In this document: one piece after another, positions 23,433 through 36,484 of the stretch
Layout of the letters: every line of letters begins with the position of its first letter
Position numbering within the stretch: the stretch's first letter is position 1
DNA from: Citrus sinensis
Lineage: Eukaryota > Streptophyta > Magnoliopsida > Sapindales > Rutaceae
Length of the DNA stretch: 64,000 nt
Direction: 5' to 3'
NCBI RefSeq assembly: GCF_022201045.2
Contig: NC_068556.1
Span: forward strand, 62,001 to 126,000
Translations under genes and position numbers: made by a program
The notes under the pieces: generated by a model
What the model saw: the letters and a program-made list of their open reading frames with translations, nothing else
Told to the model about the DNA's origin: nothing
Database searches by the model: none

Positions 23433-26400
23433 ATGGAAGGATCATCGAGCCAAGGGCTTAGTGAAGCTCCTGTTCTTGAAGGAGGTGGAGGCGAAAGCGG
23501 AGGCGGAGGCGGAGGCGGAGAGGATGAAACGAAGAAAGTAGAGGAAGAGTTGATGGCCAAGGCTCAGAAACTCATGGAGAAGATCACTTCTTCACCCGAT
23601 AACCCTAATCCCAGCGTCCTTCATGCCCTCTCATCTCTCTTTGAGATCCAAGAATCTCTGTACGTAAGCAAAAGCTTCCTCGTTTTCAATTGAATTCATT
23701 TCGAAAACTTATATTTATTTATATATGTGTGTGATTATTAACGACTGGACATCATTATTTTAATTAATTGAACTGTAGATACTTGGAAGAGAGTGGCTTT
23801 TCCTCCAATAATGCTCGGGCTTCTCATAATATTGGACGCCTTGGCAACTTAGTTCGGGTAACTAACTGGTCTTAGCCTTTTTCCTTTTGGTGATGTCGTG
23901 TCCTGTTTATATACTGCTTTATCTGTGTTAAACTCGCCAGCCATGTGTCTGATCCCTAGAATTTCTTTTTCTTCCTCCTCAGGAAAATGATGATTTCTTT
24001 GAATTGATATCTTCAAAGTTTTTGTCAGAAAGTAGGTATTCCACCTCTGTCCAGGCTGCTGCTGCTCGCCTTGTTCTAAGCTGTTCACTCACTTGGATTG
24101 TAAGATTTCTGTTGTCTCTTTATCTTGAAAGTATATTTTCTTTATAGCCTTTTCATTTTCATGGAATGTTTTGTCTACTTTATGACACGGTGAATTTTAT
24201 ACAGTATCCCCATGCTTTTGAAGAACCTGTTGTTGACAACGTCAAAAATTGGGTGATGGATGAGACTGCCCGATTGTCTTGTGAAGATCGTCACTTGAAG
24301 CATCATATGAGTAGAAAGGAAGCTTCAGATTCTGAGATGTTGAAAACTTATGCAACCGGACTTCTTGCTGTGTGTTTGGCGGGGTATGCTTTCTCATTCA
24401 TAATTTCTCACTTATATGCTTAATTTATTTTACACCATTTCTTATTTGGTTTTGATTGATTGTCAGTGGTGGTCAAGTGGTGGAAGATGTGTTAACATCT
24501 GGATTGTCTGCGAAGCTTATGCGTTATCTCCGCATACGTGTCCTTGGGGAGACGAGTCAAAAAGATGCTAACCATTTGGCTGAGAGTAAGAATTCAGCCA
24601 GTGCTACTTCCTTGAGAGGTAGAGAAGAAGGTCGGGTTAGGCTACGGCAGATTCTAGAGCATCCTGATGAAAGGACAATAGATGAACGGTCTCTAGACGA
24701 TCAAGACATTGAAAGGGTGACACATGGAGATGAGTGTGGAGCTGATGATGGAGAACCACATGATGGGTTAGCTGCAGGGATCGATATGTCTGAAGCATAT
24801 ACTGATGCTCGTGAGGGGAAGACAAAGCTTGGAGATAATGATGAAACTGGAAGAGATGACTCCTCAAGGCGGAGAATGAACCGTGGATGGATAAGATCCA
24901 GAGGGAAGGGGAGGATTAATGAAGGGGCTATTGAGACTGATCAGGGTTTAACATCCCCAGTATCTGGTAGCCGTTTAGGACAGGTACGAAGTATTAGAGA
25001 TAGGAGTGTTTCAAAAAGTTCTGATACGAAAAAAGCACCAGATGGTAGGAAGCATTCAGGAACAATTGGTTCAGATGGTGTGTTTATGGAAAGAGAGGAT
25101 GGTGATGACTGCTTCCAAGAATGTAGGGTTGGAAGCAAGGACATATCTGATATGGTAAAGAAAGCAGTGAGAGCTGCTGAAGCTGAAGCTAGGGCGGCCA
25201 ACGCTCCTTTAGAAGCCATCAAGGCAGCTGGTGATGCTGCTGCTGAAGTTGTCAAAAGTGCAGCCTCAGAGGTATGCAGCATTATGTCTATCTTTTAGGT
25301 TTTAGAGTTTACTGCTTCTCTAGATTCTTAACTTTCTGTTTCATTTTCTTCATTTATCTGAAATTGAATTCCATTTTGCCACTTCCTATGATTCCAGGAA
25401 TTTAAAACTACTAATGATGAAGATGCTGCTCTTTTGGCTGCTTCCAGAGCTGCATCTACTGTTATTGATGCTGCTGATGCAGTCGAGGTTTCGAGGTTGG
25501 TCATTGTACACATTTAAAGCACATAACTAATTACTTCAACGGTTTCAATTTGGTATTTATAGTCTTCTTTCTTCTTGGAGATTATATTTCAGTTAGGCAA
25601 GTGCTAATATATGCTCTTTGTGGATTGGTGGCAGGAACTCTATTAGCACCAATGTGGACTCGGTGAGTTTAAGCGTCACAGAAACAGAAACGAATGAGGA
25701 TGTTGAGGAATATTTCATCCCTGATGTTGAATCCCTTGCACAGTTGAGAGAAAAATATTGCATTCAGTGCCTCGAGACATTAGGTGAATACGTGGAAGTT
25801 CTTGGTCCTGTGCTACATGAAAAGGGAGTAGATGTCTGTCTTGCGCTTTTGCAGCGGAGTTCCAAATACGAAGAAGAATCGAAGGTTGCAATGCTTTTGC
25901 CTGATGTGATGAAACTGATTTGTGCTTTGGCTGCTCATAGAAAATTTGCAGCGTTATTCGTGGATCGGGGTGGCATGCAAAAGCTGCTTGCGGTCCCAAG
26001 AAACAATCAGACATTTTTTGGTCTTTCTTCTTGCTTATTTACTATAGGTTCTCTTCAGGTATTGCCCGGTAGTGTTTGACTATTATGATTTGTGTTCTTC
26101 CATGTATTAACTCTTTATCTTGTTTTTACTGTGATTTCTCACCTTTTATAAAATTTGATACAGGGGATAATGGAACGTGTATGTGCACTGCCAACTGATG
26201 TTGTCCATCAGTTGGTTGAGTTGGCTATCCAACTTCTTGAGTGCACACAGGATCAAGCCAGAAAAAATGCAGCCCTTTTTTTTGCTGCTGCATTTGTTTT
26301 CAGAGCAATTATTGATGCTTTTGATGCTCAGGATGGCTTACAGAAATTACTGGGCCTTCTAAATGATGCTGCCTCAGTAAGATCTGGAGTTAATGCTGGG

Positions 26401-29400
26401 GCTGTAGGGCTTTCCAGCTCAACATCACTTCGAAATGATCGATCACCGCCAGAAGTACTGACATCGTCAGAGAAGCAGATTGCTTATCACACCTGTGTTG
26501 CTCTGCGGCAATATTTCAGAGCTCATCTCCTTTTGCTTGTTGATTCGATTCGTCCTAATAAAAGTAACCGAAGTGCAGGGCGGAATATTCCAAATGTGAG
26601 GGCTGCATATAAACCACTTGACATTAGTAATGAGGCAATAGATGCAGTTTTTCTGCAGTTACAGAAGGATCGGAAGCTGGGCCCTGCTCTTGTGAGAACT
26701 CGGTGGCCTGCAGTGGATAGATTTTTGAGCTTAAATGGACATATTACCTTGTTGGAATTGTGTCAGGTATGGTTTGTCGACTCAAGTTCTTTTCCATTTT
26801 TTGACTCAATATGTTCTTTACCACATTTGCTAATTCTCTAAATTTAATTTTGCTAATCTATTTAGGCCCCTCCAGTTGAGCGTTATTTGCACGACTTGCT
26901 CCAGTATGCATTGGGTGTTCTGCACATTGTTACGCTGGTTCCTAATAGCCGCAAGATGATTGTTAATGCCACACTGAGTAATAATCATACTGGTATAGCA
27001 GTCATTTTGGATGCGGCAAATGCTGTTAGTAGTTATGTTGACCCTGAGGTAAGATCTTTTCTGAACATTTTTCCTTTAAAGTATTGTTGCTGTTGTTCTG
27101 GTTGCTGCTCTTGTTATATCTATTATGCAAGTGAATGATGGAAGCCGACTCTGGCATTGTTGTTTAATGTTTGTTTTGTTGATAATTCTCATCTAATTTT
27201 AGAATTGTTTCTTTGTGTCTTTTCTTATACTGTCAGAAACTCAGAATTAAGTGTTTTTGGGGTATATTTTCAGATTATACAGCCAGCATTAAATGTGTTA
27301 ATCAATCTTGTTTGCCCTCCACCTTCCATCAGCAATAAACCACCTCTACTTGCACAAGGTCAGCAGTCTGTTTCTGGCCAAACCTCAAATGGTCCATCTA
27401 TGGAACCAAGAGATAGAAATGCGGAACGTAATGTCTCAGATAGGGTGGTTTATATGCCCAGTCAGAGTGACTTAAGGGAGCGGAATGTGGATTCTAGTCT
27501 GCTAGATAGAGGCAGTAGTGCAAACACACAGCTCGCATGTAGCACATCTCAGACTCCTGTACCCACACCAACATCAGGATTGGTCGGGGATCGAAGAATT
27601 TCTTTAGGTGCTGGGGCCGGGTGTGCTGGCCTTGCAGCACAATTAGAACAAGGCTATCGTCAAGCAAGAGAAGCTGTCCGAGCCAATAATGGCATAAAGG
27701 TTCTTCTACATCTTTTGCAACCGCGCATTTATTCTCCACCTGCTGCACTAGATTGTCTGCGTGCTCTTGCGTGTCGAGTACTGCTTGGCTTGGCCAGAGA
27801 TGACACAATTGCACACATACTGACAAAGCTTCAGGTAAATGCTAATCTGTTCATATTAATTACATTAGCATATTTTAAACACGAGGGTTATATTGCATTG
27901 CCCTGGATATTACTTTCAAATTTTAGTTGCAGGGTAGTGGTTTTTAAAATTCAAGGTACTTTATGCTTGTATTTGTGATTTGTAGAAATTACCAATCCTA
28001 TCCAATGATAATATGTAGAACAACCAACTTATCCAATTTTAGATATATTAATAAGGATTTGATCACACAGTGACATAACTAGTGGACATGTATTATGACA
28101 TGCATAAACAACCTTTTATTGTTGTTTTGTTGCACTACTTTGCTGATTTTAATGGGAGATGATGGATAAGCAAGCTGAGGAGGAGCCAAAATACATTATC
28201 AAGTAGCATCATTTACATCAGGCATGAATGTCGTTGGTTTCTTATTCCCTCTTGTAATGTGGAGGGTATAAACAGTAAATTGGATTTTTTTCCCCTGTCT
28301 TTAAACTTCTCTTTTATACTGTGCTTTCAGTCTTTACTGTCTTCTTTAACTGGATTCTGCTTTTTAAGGGAAAAAGTTAGCTGCATAAATGTGTGCTGAA
28401 TTCTGTTAACTTACCATCAGTTTCTGTAATGACATTATTATTTGTTACCCTGTTAGTTCACATTGAAGGTTTTCTATGTAATTCCTTAAATATTTTTGAC
28501 GATGTTGTGTCCTGCAATATTGCTTTGGCTGATGTTGGCAAGTAATTAATAGCGTTGGAGTATCCTGCCATGGTCTATAATCATCTTATCCTGTTGCAGG
28601 TTCCATTACCTTGATATTTTTATCATTCTTAAGAGTTTTCTGTGTATCCGATGTGTCACTGCTGCTTTTGATTAAGATAATAATCTAAAATTTTGTAGGA
28701 CTTTTAGCTTGTTTGGCATTCACTGCTATGTTCAACTTGGTCTTCCAGGTCGGAAAAAAACTGTCAGAACTTATCCGAGATTCAGGTGGGCAGACACCTG
28801 CAACTGAGCAAGGCAGATGGCAAGCTGAACTTTCCCAGGTTGCAATTGAGCTTATAGCGGTAAGCACCTCTATATCTTTGCTTTAATGTGCCCTATCTTT
28901 TGAACCTGCCGCTATAGAGGTCTGAAAAGGTTTTTTCATATTAGTCTCTTATTTTTATTAAAATGATTTTATTCAGATAGTACATTAGTGACTCCTAAAA
29001 TATAATAGTTTTTTAGTTGCTTATTTTAACTTAATAGAAGCATTTTGAATTTATGAATCATTTATGAATGTTTTAGATTGTAACAAATTCGGGGCGTGCA
29101 AGTACTTTAGCAGCTACTGATGCTGCTACACCTACTCTAAGGCGCATTGAAAGGGCAGCCATAGCTGCTGCTACTCCTATCTCTTATCATTCCAGGTATT
29201 TCTTTTTTGTTCGAGAATAGTCTTCTTTTCGCCGTATTCTGCCGATTCCTCTTTTGTTTGTTGATTTCTCTTCTTTTGGCATTCTGTTCCATAAACATGT
29301 ATAAATAATGCAGGGAACTTCTTCTCCTTATTCATGAACACCTTCAGGCCTCTGGTTTGGTTACAACTGCTGCACAACTGCTGAAAGAGGCTCAGTTGAC

Positions 29401-31904
29401 ACCTTTGCCTTCCTTGGCAGCTCCATCATCTCTTGCACACCAAATCTCCACGCAAGAGAGCCCATCAATACAAATTCAGTGGCCTTCTGGCCGTAGTCCT
29501 GGATTTTTGACTGGTAAATCAAAACTTGCTGCTCGTGATGAGGATATCAGTTTGAAGTGTGATTCAAGCATGTCTTCAAAGAAGAAGCAGCTGGTTTTCT
29601 CACCCAGTTTCAATTTACAGTCTAGGCATCAGTCCCAATCTCATGATTCCCAAACACCATCAAGTAGGAAAGTTTTCAGTAACTCTAAACAGTCTGCAGT
29701 TCCAAGTGTACTGGAAATTCCTCACGAATCTGTGTCAAAATCGAATCCTGATACAGATTCTCAATCTAAGACTCCAATTGCATTGCCAATGAAACGAAAA
29801 TTATCTGAATTAAAGGATACTGGATTGTCATTGTCTGGGAAGCGACTTCACACTGGTGATCTTGGACTTCGGTCTCCATCTTGTCCAACACCTAATTCTG
29901 TCCGTAAAAGTAGCCTTCTAAATGATCCTCAGGGGTTTTCCACACCAGGTAGTTTAGCAGAATATTTGGATGACAACCAGTGTGGCAATTACCATGCAGG
30001 TCAAGCAACACCATCCTTCCAACTAGGGGCTCTAAACGATCCGCAGCCCAGTAACTCAGAGCGAATAACCCTAGATTCTCTTGTTGTTCAGTACCTGAAG
30101 CACCAACATCGCCAGTGTCCAGCTCCTATAACTACTCTTCCACCTCTCTCTCTTTTACACCCTCATGTTTGTCCTGAACCAAAGCGGAGCCTTGATGCTC
30201 CATCAAATGTTACAGCCCGGCTAGGTACACGTGAGTTTAAAAGTACATATAGTGGAGTCCACAGAAATCGTAGAGATCGTCAGTTTGTTTACAGCAGATT
30301 CAGGCCATGGAGAACATGCCGTGATGATGCTGGTGCCCTTTTGACTTGCATTACTTTTCTTGGGGATTCCTCTCATATTGCAGTTGGTAGCCACACTAAG
30401 GAGCTCAAAATTTTTGACTCCAATAGCAGTAGTCCACTGGAGAGCTGCACAAGCCACCAAGCTCCTGTGACTCTTGTTCAGTCACATCTTTCGGGTGAGA
30501 CCCAGCTTTTGCTTTCTTCAAGCTCCCAGGATGTGCATTTGTGGAATGCCTCTTCAATTGCTGGTGGGCCAATGCATTCCTTTGAGGGGTGCAAGGCAGC
30601 AAGATTTAGCAACTCTGGTAACCTTTTTGCAGCCTTACCTACTGAGACTTCTGATCGAGGAATTCTCCTTTATGATATTCAGACCTACCAATTGGAAGCA
30701 AAACTGTCTGATACATCAGTAAATCTCACTGGTCGAGGGCATGCGTATTCGCAGATACACTTTAGTCCTTCAGACACAATGCTTCTTTGGAATGGAATAT
30801 TATGGGACAGGCGGAATTCTGTCCCTGTCCATCGTTTTGACCAATTCACAGATCATGGGGGAGGTGGTTTTCATCCTGCTGGAAATGAGGTAAATAGATA
30901 TTCTAAGTTGTTCATTCTTTATATTTCTATTAGGATGATCTTCTGGTCAGTGAGAAGTGGAATTTGCTGATAATTTTTGTGCTTCTTTGATGGTAAATCT
31001 GCATAGTTGAAGTTAAAAGCATTTGACGTTTGACAGTCTGCTACCTGTGTATGCAAACAACTGGTCCACCAGATGCATGTAGCTTTAAACCTTGTTCTTT
31101 CTTTTTTTGTTTTTTTGGGGGTGGGGTGTTTGAAGAATAATAATAATAATAAAATTGTTATGATTTTCTTTCTCCAACTTTTAAATTGGCCTTTTTCTTA
31201 AAATTTTCTTTCAACAGGTTATCATAAATTCAGAAGTCTGGGATCTTCGGAAGTTTAGGCTTCTCCGCAGTGTACCATCCTTGGACCAAACGACCATAAC
31301 ATTCAATGCGCGTGGGGATGTAATTTATGCAATTCTGAGGAGAAATCTTGAGGATGTGATGTCAGCAGTTCACACCCGCCGAGTTAAGCACCCCTTGTTT
31401 GCTGCATTCCGCACTGTGGATGCCATCAATTACTCTGACATTGCAACAATACCAGTTGATCGATGTGTGCTTGACTTTGCAACGGAGCGGACAGATTCAT
31501 TTGTTGGATTGATTACAATGGATGACCAAGAAGATATGTTTTCATCAGCTAGGATTTATGAAATTGGTCGCAGAAGGCCAACTGAAGATGACTCTGACCC
31601 TGATGATGCCGAGAGTGACGAGGAAGATGAAGAGGATGATGACGACGTGGATGTGGACCCTCTAATGGGGGCCGATCTGGATGGGGATGGTGATAGTGAG
31701 GGTGATGATCTGAGTAATAGTGATGAAGATGATAGTGTAAGTGATCTTGATGATGAAGATGATGGGGATTTCATGATGGATGATGTAGACTATGATGGTG
31801 GAGGTGGGTTATTGGAGATTGTGACCGAGGGTGATGAGGATGAAGATAGTCAACTGGTTGAATCTCTCAGTAGCGGAGATGAGGAGGATTTCATTGGCTT
31901 CTAA
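23433..31904 (+). CDS. DCAF1: DDB1-CUL4-associated factor 1 (DCAF1)
   Basis: Substrate receptor of the nuclear CUL4-DDB1 E3 ubiquitin ligase. Fourteen exons: 23433-23659, 23779-23857, 23983-24099, 24205-24383, 24467-25271, 25398-25495, 25635-26058, 26164-26766, 26866-27048, 27274-27834, 28749-28859, 29077-29195, 29314-30889 and 31218-31904, giving 1922 aa; Arabidopsis DCAF1 (At4g31160) is of similar size. A Gly-rich N-terminus is followed by a long helical armadillo-like region. A LisH motif lies near residues 1169-1197 (RELLLLIHEHLQASGL). C-terminal WD40 repeats contain the two DDB1-binding WDxR motifs, W1666-D-R-R and W1702-D-L-R. The tail after about residue 1815 is extremely Asp/Glu-rich (31581-31895). 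The chosen start (MEGSSSQ) follows an upstream in-frame ATG at 23394; family alignment favours 23433. No disruptions are seen. Confidence 0.95.
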
Positions 31905-32873
31905 ATTATAAGTATCTAAGTTTTGTATCAATGATAGTCCAGTAAAGTAAATGGAAGACTACATTTTCATGGTTTGTGCCAAATTTTGGTCATGTTGTCA
32001 TTTTTCGAAGAGGCAAAGAAAAAAAATGAAAATGCATAAAAATAGTAAGCTGCAGCAGAATTCTTTCCTACTTTTTGATCTAAGAGTGGCGATATTGGCA
32101 GCCGTCAAAATTCTTCACAATGCCCCTCTTCTTATGATATACCATAAAATAGGTCTAAGAGCAGCTACTTTTAATTCCACAAATAACCCCAGACGGTCAT
32201 ACCGATCTCCTTCAACAAACCTTGTAGACTGCCTTCTATAGAAAATAATGTGCTGATGCTCGCATGTCATGAAAAAAGTTGTGATGGTAATTTTCTCTTT
32301 TTATCTTACCACTTCGGTTGATTTGTAATTGATGCTGATAATGATCTAAGATCGCTCTTTTTTATTACCATAAATCTAAGATGAGCCTATAATTTAGAGC
32401 AAAATTGCAACTTACAACTAAATAAATGATGTTTTCTGATATGAAATTTTTTTTAAGAGATCAGGATAATTGTGAAAATTATCCAAAAAACCTCTTGAAG
32501 CTGTTTTCCAAGTTTGCTCTTTACACCGTTGAAGATAACGCAATCCTTCAAGTTATTGGGGACGCTGGGCTGGAGCCCTTTGCATTCCAGATTTCCATCT
32601 CGAATACCAATATATTTCGAAATTGGTAGATTTGTAAAATGCATTATAAAAGTACGATGGGCTTAGAGAAAATGGAAGATGCTAATTAGAAAAGGGAAGA
32701 TGATATTATTGAAATGATAATTGCTCTATACAAAGTGATATAATGTAAAACACTGATCAAATGTTGCTAAATTGTAACAGATGGTATAAATATGCTTAAC
32801 TACAGCAAATCTCATACTGATAGTGCCACTTCGCTAACAATGCTACCAGTAAAAAGGTTGAGATTGGTATACT
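31905..32873. other. DCAF1 3' flank
   Basis: Probable 3' UTR followed by AT-rich spacer. Short open frames (31951-32241, 32426-32629) show no family resemblance and are not called. Confidence 0.45.
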
Positions 32874-32889
32874 AAAAAACTAAATAACT

Positions 32890-33286
32890 GTCCCTTGGCT
32901 AAAGGACAAGTGGTGAACTACTATTCCTTAAAGTTAAGTATGACTACGAGGGTACTGGTTTGAGTTCTCATGAACTCAACTTCTCTCAATTAAGTATGAT
33001 TGTGTGGAATTTATTTGTAAATTTTTCTCCCATGTGAAATGCGAGTGGGGCAGAGATATCTCTCGTAATTGAAGGTTATTTATCTAGACATGTACTTCAT
33101 AGAATTTAATGTAATAATAGAATTTTCACTTATATATCTAATTGTAAATATCAATTTAATGGACATGTACTTCATAAAATTTAATGTAATAATATAAGTT
33201 TGAGTTATATATCTAATTATAAATATCAGTGTAATGATTTAGTGTTATATTAATTGTAAATATCTGTATAATACATTAATTCCTAA
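32890..33286 (+). mobile_element. tRNA-derived SINE-like insertion
   Basis: The head contains a box A-like GGACAAGTGGTGAA and a box B-like GGTTTGAGTTC, as in plant tRNA-derived SINEs. The insertion is bracketed by 16-bp direct repeats at 32874-32889 and 33287-33302 that differ at one position, a good target-site duplication, and the right copy is preceded by an A-rich end. The 3' half holds a tandem duplication of about 75 bp (units starting near 33087 and 33162). There is no coding capacity. Confidence 0.6.
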
Positions 33287-33502
33287 AAAAAATTAAATAA
33301 CTAATTCCTTTAAAAAAAGAAAGAAAGAAACTTTAATAACTATTTACAGCAGTGTTACAGTTCGGTACTGTTAGTCATTTTATTTTTTTTTCAGAATTTT
33401 TATTTTATATATAAAATAAAAGAGGAAAATTAGAAACCCTGCCCAAAGTGAGGAAGGAAGAATCTCTCTGATCTCTGAACCCAAGCAATATCTGCGGAGA
33501 AT

Positions 33503-34579
33503 ATGGCCGCCGCCGCCGCTGCCTCCCTAGAAATTGCTCCTTTTTTACAGTCACAGCTTTCATTCTCATCAAAGTCAAAAGCAGGCTCTCAGTCTCCCTC
33601 CGTCTTCAAAATCAAAACCCCACATGTCGAGAATTTCGCTTCGAACCACCGCACCGAAATAACAAAATCATCCCGCTCTCTCACATCAGCAGCAACAGCC
33701 GTAACTGACACACAGACCCCAGCCGAGTTCCGTGTCGACATTCTTTCCGAATCTCTTCCCTTCATTCAGAAATTCCGCGGAAAGACCATCGTCGTCAAAT
33801 ACGGCGGCGCCGCCATGAAACCCAACCAAAAGGACAACCTCCTCGCCTCCGTCGTAAAAGACCTCGTTCTCCTGTCCGTTGTGGGACTCCGTCCTGTCTT
33901 GGTCCACGGCGGCGGTCCTGAGATCAATTTCTGGCTCAAACGTTTCGGAATCGAGCCCGTTTTCCGTGACGGCCTCCGCGTCACTGATGCCAACACTATG
34001 GAGATCGTGTCCATGGTTCTGGTGGGGAGGGTGAACAAGAGCTTGGTTTCTCTCATCAACAAAGCCGGCGCCACCGCGGTTGGGCTCTCGGGCATGGACG
34101 GGCGCCTCTTCACGGCCCGGCCCAGCCCAAACTCCGCTAAACTGGGTTTCGTTGGTGAAGTAGCCCGCGTGGACCCCACGGTCATTGAGCCTCTGGTAAA
34201 CAGTGGACACATACCAGTGATTGCTTCTGTGGCTGCGGATGAGTTTGGGCAATCTTATAACATCAATGCGGACACTGTGGCTGGGGAACTGGCGGCGGCA
34301 TTGGGTGCTGAGAAGCTGATATTGTTGACTGATGTAGCGGGGATACTTGAGAACAGAGAGGATCCAATGAGCTTGGTGAAGGAGATCGATATCAAGGGAG
34401 TGAAAAAGATGATTGAAGATGGCAAAGTTGGTGGTGGGATGATACCCAAAGTGAATTGCTGTATTAGATCACTTGCTCAAGGTGTCAGGACTGCTAGTAT
34501 TATTGATGGAAGAGTTGAACACTCCTTGCTTCTTGAGATTTTGACTGATGCTGGTGCCGGTACCATGATCACTGGCTAG
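33503..34579 (+). CDS. NAGK: Acetylglutamate kinase, chloroplastic
   Basis: Phosphorylates N-acetyl-L-glutamate with ATP, the second and controlled step of arginine synthesis in plastids; the plant enzyme is relieved of arginine inhibition by the PII protein. Single exon, 358 aa. Residues 1 to about 65 are Ser/Ala-rich and basic, a chloroplast transit peptide. The amino-acid kinase fold follows: VVKYGGAAM with Lys99, [10 protein letters not shown] (133-142), [52 protein letters not shown], and the conserved end DAGAGTMI. Start context is aatATGGCC with a run of Ala codons. The 5' half is markedly GC-rich compared with its neighbours. Arabidopsis NAGK (At3g57560) is also intronless but lies on another chromosome, so this gene is an extra member of the block. 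Confidence 0.96.
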   Translation: MAAAAAASLEIAPFLQSQLSFSSKSKAGSQSPSVFKIKTPHVENFASNHRTEITKSSRSLTSAATAVTDTQTPAEFRVDILSESLPFIQKFRGKTIVVKYGGAAMKPNQKDNLLASVVKDLVLLSVVGLRPVLVHGGGPEINFWLKRFGIEPVFRDGLRVTDANTMEIVSMVLVGRVNKSLVSLINKAGATAVGLSGMDGRLFTARPSPNSAKLGFVGEVARVDPTVIEPLVNSGHIPVIASVAADEFGQSYNINADTVAGELAAALGAEKLILLTDVAGILENREDPMSLVKEIDIKGVKKMIEDGKVGGGMIPKVNCCIRSLAQGVRTASIIDGRVEHSLLLEILTDAGAGTMITG

Positions 34580-36484
34580 CTAATCAAACCTAATTCTAAT
34601 CCTCCTCTTAATTCCTAAATTATTTTTTTTCTTTTACTTTTTCCTCTTGCTATTTGAAAAATAAACAAAATTGATGGACTTGTTAGATGCTATTGTTATG
34701 TCACGCATATTTAGAGCTTGGTAGTGGTGGTAGATGGCCCTTGAGAATGCCCCCAACGGCATATATTGTATTTGTATCAGTATCAGTGGTACGGTACCTC
34801 CATCAAAGATTATTCTTGTTATACTAATTGATGCAAGAACAGCAGTCAGCAGCATTTCACCAAGTTCTCCAAAGTATATGCTCCATTTGGTTTGGTTTTT
34901 TAATCTGATTATTTCCTCGAGGTGAGTTGAGTGTTTACCAACACTGAGAGCAGCTACCCAGTTTTTTTTTTTTTTCTTTCCCACTTTGGATGAAAGGAGT
35001 TAAATTTCATTCTACCTCCATTTAAGAATGGAAAACCTGCGGTGTATCTGTGGTACCGTGTTATAGTGGCATTCAGTCGTTGGATGTCAGTGGACTCTAC
35101 CAATCTAAATGCATCCAATGGTTGGATGTAATTGTGGCACGGTATCACAGTTGCACCGTAACATGATCCTTAAGATTGATATTTTAATTTATTTATTGAA
35201 AATACAAAAACTTTCATTTATTTTCTAAATACTGTTTTTTTTTAACAATTGACTGATGTCGACTAAAAAAATAAGAGAATGCTCTTAATTCTAACTAATT
35301 AATAGTTTTATGGAGTTAACAAAAATAATTTTATTGTCTTTTAAAATTGGACATCGTACATATTTCAAGTTAGATAATAAAAATAAATTTATTAATAAAA
35401 ATTCTCTATAAAAAATAGTAAAAGACCTTCAAAAATTAAATTAATTATTATTTATATTTTAATTTATAAAAAAAATATAATAATTTCAAATTTTATTTAC
35501 AATATCACCAGAATTAAAAAAAATTAATTTTTACCCTTATCTTGAATTTAAATATTTTAGAATTAAAATTATTAATCAACTAGTTGACTTTTACCATCCA
35601 AAATACCATCTAAAAATAAATTAACCCATAAAATTTATTTACATTGCACTAGTAACATATTTAACAGATTAAAAATTAAAAGATATAAAATTTAGAGAAG
35701 TCCAAAAACTGATCTTCAACCCTAATCCAATTTTTTTCCCTTTTTTTTAATATCATTTATTATAAATTTTAATCTTTTTTTTAATAATAATAATTCTTTT
35801 TTAAGTCATTTTAGTGTATTTTTCTTTCCAAACATGAAGTTAAGAGGTAAAATAGTAAAATAATTAATAATTTATAAATATTTAAGTTTATCCTATATTT
35901 ATCATCTTTTATCATTTCTTTATTCATTAATTTTAAGAATCTTGAAGAGTTATAATCTTTAATTTACGATTAAAGATTAATTTTAACCCTTTGTAATTTA
36001 CGATTAAAATGTTAAAAATGAAAAGTTATAATCTTTTCAAATAAAAATTTACAAGGGAAAAAAAAAAACTAATTTTATTCTTGATTTTAGCTTTGGAATT
36101 CAATAACTTACCAATCATACCATCTAGATCTACTACAATTTTTCCTTAATTAAATTTTAAAACTTCACTTCAAGTTGTTTTTTGTTTTCCAAATTCTTTT
36201 CTTTTATTCTTCGTCTTCTTTTCCATTTTTTTTCATCTGTCTTCTGTTTTCTTTTCTTATTATTTCTTTATCTTCTGTATGTATTGTACAAATGCTTGAT
36301 TAAAATGTCATCCTTATATTGTATTCTATGATTCTATCATAACAATTGAATGGTTAATGAGCTGCTACAGAAGTGTATATATAACCAAGGACTAGCAGAG
36401 TAATTTTGTTGTGTGTATGTGTGTATCTACACACACTGGAGTCTCGTTTGTTTGAACTTTGAAAGTTGAGAGTTCAGAATTTAA
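34580..36484. other. AT-rich intergenic region with a small foldback
   Basis: After the kinase 3' flank there is a short foldback: arms about 35039-35059 (CGGTGTATCTGTGGTACCGTG) and 35139-35160 are near-complementary, and it looks MITE-like. From 35160 to 36480 the sequence is very AT-rich, with no gene or clear repeat seen. Confidence 0.5.

Noticed and set aside
31556..31774. Serine-rich minus-strand frame in the DCAF1 tail
   Set aside because: It is the antisense reading of GAT/GAA-rich acidic codons and has no independent support.
33686..34252. 188-aa open frame on the minus strand inside acetylglutamate kinase
   Set aside because: It is antisense to a perfectly conserved enzyme in a GC-rich stretch with few stops; its composition is a shadow of the real codons and no domain is visible.
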